Shown piece after piece: positions 1 through 4,687 of a stretch of 7,764 bases of DNA. Source of the stretch: an uncultured Methanobrevibacter sp. (lineage in GTDB: Archaea; Methanobacteriota; Methanobacteria; Methanobacteriales; Methanobacteriaceae); contig NZ_CALCYR010000129.1 of NCBI RefSeq assembly GCF_937906425.1, positions 1-7,764 on the forward strand, given 5' to 3'. Position numbers and translations under genes: made by a program. Numbering within the stretch: position 1 is the stretch's first letter; each line of letters starts with the position of its first letter. The notes beneath the pieces were generated by a model. That model saw only the letters and a program-made list of their open reading frames with translations. It was not told where the DNA came from and ran no database searches.

Positions 1-34
1 GTGACTGGAGTTCAGACGTGTGCTCTTCCGATCT
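1..34 (+). other. Illumina TruSeq read-2 adapter left on the contig end (artefact)
   Basis: The first 34 bases begin GTGACTGGAGTTCAGACGTG and end in CTCTTCCGATCT. They match the full Illumina TruSeq read-2 adapter/primer from memory. The adapter's balanced composition contrasts sharply with the A/T-only sequence that follows from base 35. This is library-preparation sequence carried into the assembly. Genomic sequence should be taken to start at about base 35, and base 1 marks a contig end. Confidence 0.97.
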
Positions 35-101
35 TGGAAAAAATTAAAATAATTAAAAAATAATGAAAAAAACATTAACACGGATTTAACTAAAACAATA
101 A

Positions 102-149
102 AAAAGTATAAAATAAAATAAAAATTAGAATAGTAAAAATACTATTCTA
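102..149 (-). terminator. Stem-loop plus U-rich tract ending gene 1
   Basis: Bases 126-135 (TAGAATAGTA) pair perfectly with 140-149 (TACTATTCTA), giving a 10-bp stem with a 4-base loop at 136-139. Read on the minus strand, it begins 13 bases after the TAG stop of gene 1 and is followed by a U-rich run (AUUUUUAUUUUAUUUUAUA). Archaeal termination depends mainly on oligo-U tracts, so the U tract may be the working part and the hairpin may protect the 3' end. The rest of the trailer (35-101) is AT-rich with no visible gene. Confidence 0.7.
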
Positions 150-162
150 TTAACTATTTTTT

Positions 163-3100
163 CTAACTAATCTTTAAAGTGCTTTTAACAGCAGTAGCCT
201 TGTATCTTTCGTCTCCTGCGAATTTGGCAGTGAAAGAATAGGTTCCTTTCTTGGAAAGACTGACCTTGACTGTTGCAATTCCATTGGAATTAGTTGTTCC
301 AGTGTAAGACTTGCCATTTACTGTAAATGTAATCTTCTTAGCCCTTATTGCAGACCCTCTTGAGGTCTTGAAGGTCGCTGTTAATGTTTTTGTTTTTGCA
401 CTTGCCTTATAGGTCTTTTGAGCTGTTGTAAGTTTTACAGGCTCTGGCTCAACTGTAATCTTGGCAACTGAAAAGCTTGCATTATATTCATCATCACCAA
501 GGAAACATATGGCAAATGTGTATCCTCCCTTAACACCAAGGTTTATTTGGGTTTTAGCACTTCCATTAGCATCTGTTGTATAATTATAGACATGTCCATT
601 GAATCCAACATAAACCATCTTATTGGCCAATGCCTTTCCATTGGAGTCCACCAATTGGAAATTGAAGTATTCACCATTTCTGCCATCAAGAACAGTATTG
701 ATAGCATTGGTGGTCATGTTTTCACAAAGGATTTGACTTGATTGTCTTAAAACAACCGGTGCAGTTTCATTTGAATCGCCACTTGAATCACCGCTTGAAT
801 TGTCACTTGATTCATCTGTTTTTGTGTTTAAAACAGTAAGGGTTTTCATTCCACTGACCAAGGTATTGTTAAGGATTATGACTCCATTTTCAAAGATGTC
901 ATCTGAAGTGGAATTGATTAAAAGAAGGCTAATCTCTTCAGCTTGAACCTTAGGGCTTGCAGCTATGAACTCATTGTTGCTAATCTCGAAAAAGACATTA
1001 CAAGAGTCTTCACTTTCAAAGTAAACAATATCATTGTTGCTGTTTAGGGTAAAAGTAATTCCATCAACGATAAACTCACTTATATCATCACGAACAATGA
1101 AAACAGGACTAGCATCATTTGAGGTAAATATATTTGCATTTTCTGAAATGATTACAATATCACTTGTAATGTTTAGATTGGAAATGTTTTGATAGTTATA
1201 GCTTCCTAAATTAATAATGTCTCCAGGCTCTGCAGAATCGATTGCCCTTTGAATGTCCAATACATCATTTCCAGTGTGATTAATGAGAATATACTCGCTT
1301 TCACCATCTACCTCAAGAACATATGATGAACTTGAAGGAGCATAAACTGTGTCTCCATAATAATTAGCGAAAATTGTGTAGTTTCCAGCCTCATCCAATT
1401 CAAGAAGGAAAGTGTTTTCACCATTCACATACAATAAATCGAAGAACTCGCCATCGATTGAAATGGCTACAGCACCAGCAATGTTCCTGTTGTTGGAACT
1501 TAATCCAATGCTTAGATTATATAATCCTCCATTATAGAGCTCTTCCTCTTTAACAGATGATATGGAGATTCTAGTTTCCCTTGGCAATACGCTAACGATT
1601 GCAGAATCGGCAGAGCTTACCTTGGACTTGTCACCATTATAGGTGACAGTGATATAGTACTCTCCAACTTCAACAAGGCTGTCAATCTCAAGAGATCCCT
1701 TACCTCTTGAAACTGTAATCTCCTTTTCACGGCCTTGATTTATGCTAAGATAGACTGAACCGTTTAATGGAATGTCATTGAGGTCAGTCAAGCTGATGTT
1801 AAGGGTAAATGACTCGCCGGATATGATTGACTCTGGAGCTGTAATCTTAAGGGAACTTTCCTTGGATGTTACATAAATGCTTGAACTTGCATTTGAAGCC
1901 ATATATTCATCATTTCCTTCAAATACAGCAGTTATTGCATATTCACCTTGATTTACCAAATCCTTTGTGCTTAAGGTTCCGCTGCCTCTGCTTACAATCA
2001 CTGTGTAGTTTTTATCGAAATCATCATTATGGATGTTTACAATAAGGTTTCCATTGATTCCATTGAAGTCATTGTCAACAAGTGTAAAGTTGATACGTGC
2101 AATCTCACCTGAAACTATGTCATTTGTATTGATTGCAAGATTGGAAGGCTTGCCTGAAACGTTAAAGCTCACTCCATCCATTATAGGATAGTAGCTAATG
2201 CTTCCGCCATAAGCCACATAAACATAATAACTGCCTTGGAGGAGATTGCTTATTCTGTAGCTTCCAAGTCCATTGACGGTGGTGACATCATGAGTTTCAA
2301 TATCATCATCAGTGAGAATTACAATTCTTACGCTTTCATCCAATGGATTGTCATATTGATCTGTTAAATTAAAGACAATTAGATTGGAATCGCCAGCATT
2401 CAAAGATTCTGTTGTTGCATTTACTTTCAATTCAGTGAATGTACCTGTATTACTTGGAACAATCAAGTCACCGAAGTAGGAAACCCAATAGTCAGAGCCA
2501 TAACCATAATAATCCTCAAATAGGGCTACATACATTCCATCAATGTAATTGTTTCCTTCAAAGAAAAGAGGAAACTCCAAATCCAACTCATCAATCAGGC
2601 TGTAAACTGAAAATAAAAAGATGGTGTTTGGATCCACATTCTCATTTATCGCATAGAAATTATTGTTGGAAATTTCCACTCCGCCGTAAATGTATTCAGA
2701 ACCTTCAGGACCTAGGAAAACAATGGAATCATTTCTGAGATTGAATGTGTTTTCTGTTACAATGACATCATATAGATAGGTGTCCTCTGCATCGATTATC
2801 GGCAAGTAAGTGTAAATTGCGGTATAGTCCTTGAAATTAGGAGCCTCAAAGTGACCGCAGTCTGTAAAGCTGTTGTTTGCAATCAAGGTACCATAAGCAG
2901 CCTGATAACTGGAAGATATTCCATAAAGGTAGATTGAATAGGAATTGTTTATGAACTGATTGTCAAGGATTCTTGTATTGCTTGAACCGTATTCAACAAG
3001 AATTGCATCAAGAACAGGCCCCTCAAATGTGTTGTTTGCAATCAATGCATTGTTACATTCATCCAAATGGACACATTTGGTACCTCTTTCCTTACCTCCT

Positions 3101-3873
3101 GTATTGTATGAGGTGTATAATCTTGTGGTAGTGCCGTTAAAGTAGGAATTTGTCACAGTCAGGTAATTTGCCTCACAGTATACTCCATGATTGAAGTTGA
3201 TGAAGCTGCATTTGTCAATGCTTACATTGCTTGCAGATGGACCTACCTTCAATGCCCAGCCATAAAGGGTATCCCAATCCGTATATTCCAAGTTAGGATT
3301 GATGTTTTCAAATATGATTCCTTCCACTGCAACATTTGCTGCGCTAATGTAAACAACGGAAGTGTCACTTTCATTTTCATAGCCTTGAATACACCCATAT
3401 CCTCTAATTACAGTGTCTCCAGCACCTAAAAAGCTGATTTTCTTTGTAATGTTAATTTGAGCATATCCGACATTATATTCTCCAACTCCCAAATCAACTA
3501 CATCTCCAGAACTTGCTGTATTTATGGCAGTCTGAATGTCTTTAGCATCATCACCTGTACGTACAACCGGAATTGTTGAAACTCCATATTGAGGAGTATT
3601 TGGATTAGTTGATTTAGAATAGGAATTGTTTTTTAAATCAGAATTGTCTTGACTTGAATCAGTGATATATGAGTCTGTAGAAATAGAATCTGAAGAAACA
3701 GAATCAGAAGAACTGCTTAAATCAGAAGCAATTGAATCCGCAGAACTAGCTGAATCAGCAATAGAATAATCTGAATTTAATCCGTCTTCGCTAGCTGATA
3801 CCATACCTAAACTTAATATAAATACACTAAGAATAGCTAAAAATATCAAAGCCCTATTAAATTTTATTTTCAC
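163..3873 (-). CDS. Adhesin-like surface protein, beta-helix plus Ig-like domains (large paralogue)
   Basis: This encodes a 1236-residue secreted protein, probably an adhesin-like protein at the surface of a methanogen. Residues 1-27 form a signal peptide (basic MKIKFNR, then a hydrophobic core, likely cut after VSA). Residues 28-95 are a Ser/Asp-rich stalk. Residues 97-470 are a right-handed beta-helix that opens with a DIQTAI...GDVVDLG cap and has repeated N-N-x-F and hydrophobic rungs. Residues 477-857 hold four Ig-like modules of about 95 residues; the second and third share VSRGxGxL...LV..GEYxIT. Residues 862-1015 are a second beta-helix-like segment with a new NHTGND...DIQRAI cap. A Ser/Gly/Asp linker (1018-1038) leads to two terminal Ig-like domains (1040-1141 and 1147-1236). 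No TM helix, LPXTG or PGF-type signal follows. The GTG start is chosen because GGAG lies 7 bases upstream and the signal peptide starts directly; the stop is TAG. Many N-glycosylation sequons are present. No catalytic motif is seen. The adhesion role is inferred from the family. Confidence 0.9.
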   Translation of the reverse strand: MKIKFNRALIFLAILSVFILSLGMVSASEDGLNSDYSIADSASSADSIASDLSSSSDSVSSDSISTDSYITDSSQDNSDLKNNSYSKSTNPNTPQYGVSTIPVVRTGDDAKDIQTAINTASSGDVVDLGVGEYNVGYAQINITKKISFLGAGDTVIRGYGCIQGYENESDTSVVYISAANVAVEGIIFENINPNLEYTDWDTLYGWALKVGPSASNVSIDKCSFINFNHGVYCEANYLTVTNSYFNGTTTRLYTSYNTGGKERGTKCVHLDECNNALIANNTFEGPVLDAILVEYGSSNTRILDNQFINNSYSIYLYGISSSYQAAYGTLIANNSFTDCGHFEAPNFKDYTAIYTYLPIIDAEDTYLYDVIVTENTFNLRNDSIVFLGPEGSEYIYGGVEISNNNFYAINENVDPNTIFLFSVYSLIDELDLEFPLFFEGNNYIDGMYVALFEDYYGYGSDYWVSYFGDLIVPSNTGTFTELKVNATTESLNAGDSNLIVFNLTDQYDNPLDESVRIVILTDDDIETHDVTTVNGLGSYRISNLLQGSYYVYVAYGGSISYYPIMDGVSFNVSGKPSNLAINTNDIVSGEIARINFTLVDNDFNGINGNLIVNIHNDDFDKNYTVIVSRGSGTLSTKDLVNQGEYAITAVFEGNDEYMASNASSSIYVTSKESSLKITAPESIISGESFTLNISLTDLNDIPLNGSVYLSINQGREKEITVSRGKGSLEIDSLVEVGEYYITVTYNGDKSKVSSADSAIVSVLPRETRISISSVKEEELYNGGLYNLSIGLSSNNRNIAGAVAISIDGEFFDLLYVNGENTFLLELDEAGNYTIFANYYGDTVYAPSSSSYVLEVDGESEYILINHTGNDVLDIQRAIDSAEPGDIINLGSYNYQNISNLNITSDIVIISENANIFTSNDASPVFIVRDDISEFIVDGITFTLNSNNDIVYFESEDSCNVFFEISNNEFIAASPKVQAEEISLLLINSTSDDIFENGVIILNNTLVSGMKTLTVLNTKTDESSDNSSGDSSGDSNETAPVVLRQSSQILCENMTTNAINTVLDGRNGEYFNFQLVDSNGKALANKMVYVGFNGHVYNYTTDANGSAKTQINLGVKGGYTFAICFLGDDEYNASFSVAKITVEPEPVKLTTAQKTYKASAKTKTLTATFKTSRGSAIRAKKITFTVNGKSYTGTTNSNGIATVKVSLSKKGTYSFTAKFAGDERYKATAVKSTLKIS
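166..435 (-). repeat. Paralogous 3' module shared with gene 2 (gene 1 copy)
   Basis: This stretch encodes the last 90 residues of gene 1, an Ig-like domain opening KTYKASAKTKTLTAT and containing FTVNGK, GIATVKVSL and KFAGD. It aligns without gaps to the last 90 residues of gene 2, with 58 identities by hand count. The ungapped match continues upstream to residue 1067, making 170 residues with about 106 identical. It is a likely substrate for recombination between the two genes. Confidence 0.85.
760..822 (-). other. Ser/Gly/Asp linker coding repeat in gene 1
   Basis: Residues 1018-1038 read as a low-complexity linker (ESSDNSSGDSSGDSNE) that separates the second beta-helix-like segment from the terminal Ig pair. 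The GDSSGDS unit is repeated at DNA level. At the matching place gene 2 has only a short RKESTQ-type join, so this linker is particular to gene 1. It is probably a flexible hinge whose length could change by slippage. Confidence 0.6.
3598..3792 (-). other. Ser/Asp-rich stalk coding region of gene 1
   Basis: Residues 28-92 follow the signal peptide and consist of irregular repeats of the SxxSDS type (DSASSADSIASDLSSSSDSV), with few hydrophobic residues. The segment should be disordered and strongly acidic, carrying the beta-helix away from the wall or acting as a glycosylated spacer. DNA repeats of the GAATCAGAAGAA kind are visible on the plus strand, so length may vary between strains. The paralogue has an acidic stalk at the same place but with Asp/Leu repeats instead. 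Confidence 0.7.
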
Positions 3874-3899
3874 TTTTTCACTCCTTTATCTAGATAAAG
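3874..3899 (-). promoter_or_regulatory. Gene 1 Shine-Dalgarno overlapped by a 16-bp palindrome
   Basis: On the minus strand the sequence before the GTG start reads CTTTATCTAGATAAAG, then GAGTGAAAAA. GGAG (3881-3884) lies 7 bases from the start and fits the archaeal anti-SD, which decides this start. Bases 3884-3899 form a perfect 16-bp palindrome whose last G is the first G of the SD. In RNA it could fold as a 6-bp hairpin with loop CUAG, or as DNA serve as a dimeric repressor operator. The SD call is strong; the regulatory reading is inference. Confidence 0.75.
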
Positions 3900-3978
3900 C
3901 AATAATAATAGAAAAAATCACAATCATCAATAATTAAAATTTTATTTGTTAAAATTAAAAAGCTAAAAATAGCTAAAC

Positions 3979-4083
3979 AGCTAAAAAATAACTAAAAAGC
4001 CAAAATCTAACTAAAAAAGCTAAAAAATAACTAAAAAGCTAAAATCTAACTAAAAAAGCTAAAAAATAACTAAAAAGCCAAAA
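3979..4083. repeat. 39-bp tandem repeat array, 2.7 copies, in gene 1 leader
   Basis: The unit begins AGCTAAAAAATAACTAAAAA and continues with GCCAAAATCTAACTAAAAA. Copies lie at 3979-4017, 4018-4056 and a 27-base partial at 4057-4083. Copies 1 and 2 differ only at unit position 22 (C or T). Shorter AGCTAAA pieces just before it (3961-3981) look like decayed copies. There are no spacers, so it is not CRISPR. On the coding strand of gene 1 the array is T-rich with several U5-U6 runs and would lie in the 5' leader if transcription starts near 4170 or further upstream. Confidence 0.85.
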
Positions 4084-4193
4084 ATAATAATTATAGAATA
4101 TTTGAAATAAAAAATTAATTATTCTACTTAAAACTATTATAAAAAACCTTTTCGAATTACATATTTGGTAATTGGATTTTTAAAAAAATAGTT

Positions 4194-4331
4194 TTTTATA
4201 TAAAAATTTTACAAAAAACTTGTAAATTAAAACGATATGAATTTAATTCCCATATAATTAAAACTTTTTACATATTCTTTTATGTTTTTAATACTATATA
4301 AAACTGATAAATTTAATTTACTTATATAAGT
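4194..4331. promoter_or_regulatory. Cluster of TATA-like palindromes, candidate promoter zone of gene 1
   Basis: Three TATA-like elements stand out. TTTTTATATAAAAA (4193-4206) is a 14-bp palindrome. CTATATAAAA lies at 4294-4303 and reads TTTTATATAG on the minus strand. ACTTATATAAGT (4320-4331) is a 12-bp palindrome. Archaeal TATA boxes resemble TTTATATA with transcription starting about 25 bases downstream. The two palindromes cannot orient themselves, but the only gene downstream is gene 1 on the minus strand. Its leader would then be about 300-400 bases long. In DNA this AT-rich such matches arise easily by chance. Confidence 0.35.
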
Positions 4332-4533
4332 GTACATATCGAAGAAAAAAATAATTGATTAAAATAGGGAATAAATGATAAAAAATAAGAGAAAATAGAA
4401 ACTATTCAACATGGAAAAAATGAATAAATGAAAAAAAATAGTATTCAATTAAGAAAATTTAAAAAAACTAAAGAAAAAAAATAATAAAAAATTAAGAAAA
4501 ACTAAAGAAAAAAGTTTGAAAAAAAATAAAAAA

Positions 4534-4567
4534 ATAAGAAAATAAGAAAATAAGAAAATAAGAAAAT
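4534..4567. repeat. 8-bp microsatellite (ATAAGAAA)4
   Basis: Four perfect consecutive copies of ATAAGAAA lie at 4534-4541, 4542-4549, 4550-4557 and 4558-4565. A 7-of-8 match (ATAAAAAA) stands just before at 4526-4533. It sits in the untranslated trailer of gene 2, so copy changes would not alter either protein. It may vary by slippage and is also a place where an assembler can miscount. Confidence 0.85.
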
Positions 4568-4627
4568 TAAAGAAAAAAATAGATAATTAAAGAAAAATTT
4601 AAAAAAAAACTAAAGAAAAATAAGAAA

Positions 4628-4659
4628 ATTAAAAAATTTAAAAATAGTTTAAAAAACTA
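4628..4659 (-). terminator. Weak hairpin plus T-tracts after gene 2
   Basis: Bases 4645-4650 (TAGTTT) can pair with 4654-4659 (AAACTA) around a 3-base loop, about 30 bases after the TAA stop of gene 2 on the minus strand. The transcript then reads UUUUUAAAUUUUUUAAUUUU. The hairpin is short, but the oligo-U tracts alone suit archaeal termination, and further U runs continue to about 4440. Confidence 0.45.
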
Positions 4660-4687
4660 AAAAAACTAAAAAAATGAGTAAAAGTAA

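Larger units (their letters stand above)
4332..4687 (-). other. Purine-rich, gene-free trailer of gene 2
   Basis: No gene is visible here. On the plus strand it is almost only A with scattered G and T and very few C, so the gene 2 transcript would run into a long pyrimidine, mostly U, stretch. Many runs of six to nine U follow the TAA stop, which is how archaeal genes usually end. The strand asymmetry stops at about 4340, where the mixed-composition zone with TATA-like elements begins. This supports a boundary between trailer and promoter. Confidence 0.55.

Noticed and set aside
163..240. Cell-wall sorting signal or C-terminal membrane anchor on gene 1
   Set aside because: The chain ends within an Ig-like beta domain (KFAGD...LKIS); there is no hydrophobic helix, LPXTG or PGF motif. 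The same is true for gene 2.
547..3429. Plus-strand open frames of 60-100 codons inside gene 1 and gene 2
   Set aside because: They lie opposite a well-supported secreted protein, lack a convincing RBS and domain character, and follow from the minus-strand codon pattern.
2464..3585. Pectate lyase or other polysaccharide-cleaving enzyme
   Set aside because: The fold type resembles such enzymes, but I see no conserved catalytic set, and the long Ig/stalk context fits adhesin-like proteins better.
163..3873. Mobile element or phage tail-fibre origin
   Set aside because: No terminal inverted repeats, transposase, integrase or phage neighbours are present; signal peptides show export by the cell.
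3979..4083. CRISPR array
   Set aside because: Units are directly adjacent without unique spacers, there are only 2.7 copies, the sequence is almost pure A/T, and no cas gene is present.
4332..4687. Small RNA or small protein gene in the purine-rich gap
   Set aside because: No compensated stem, RBS-led frame or composition change supports one; frames there are only Lys/Asn/Ile low complexity.
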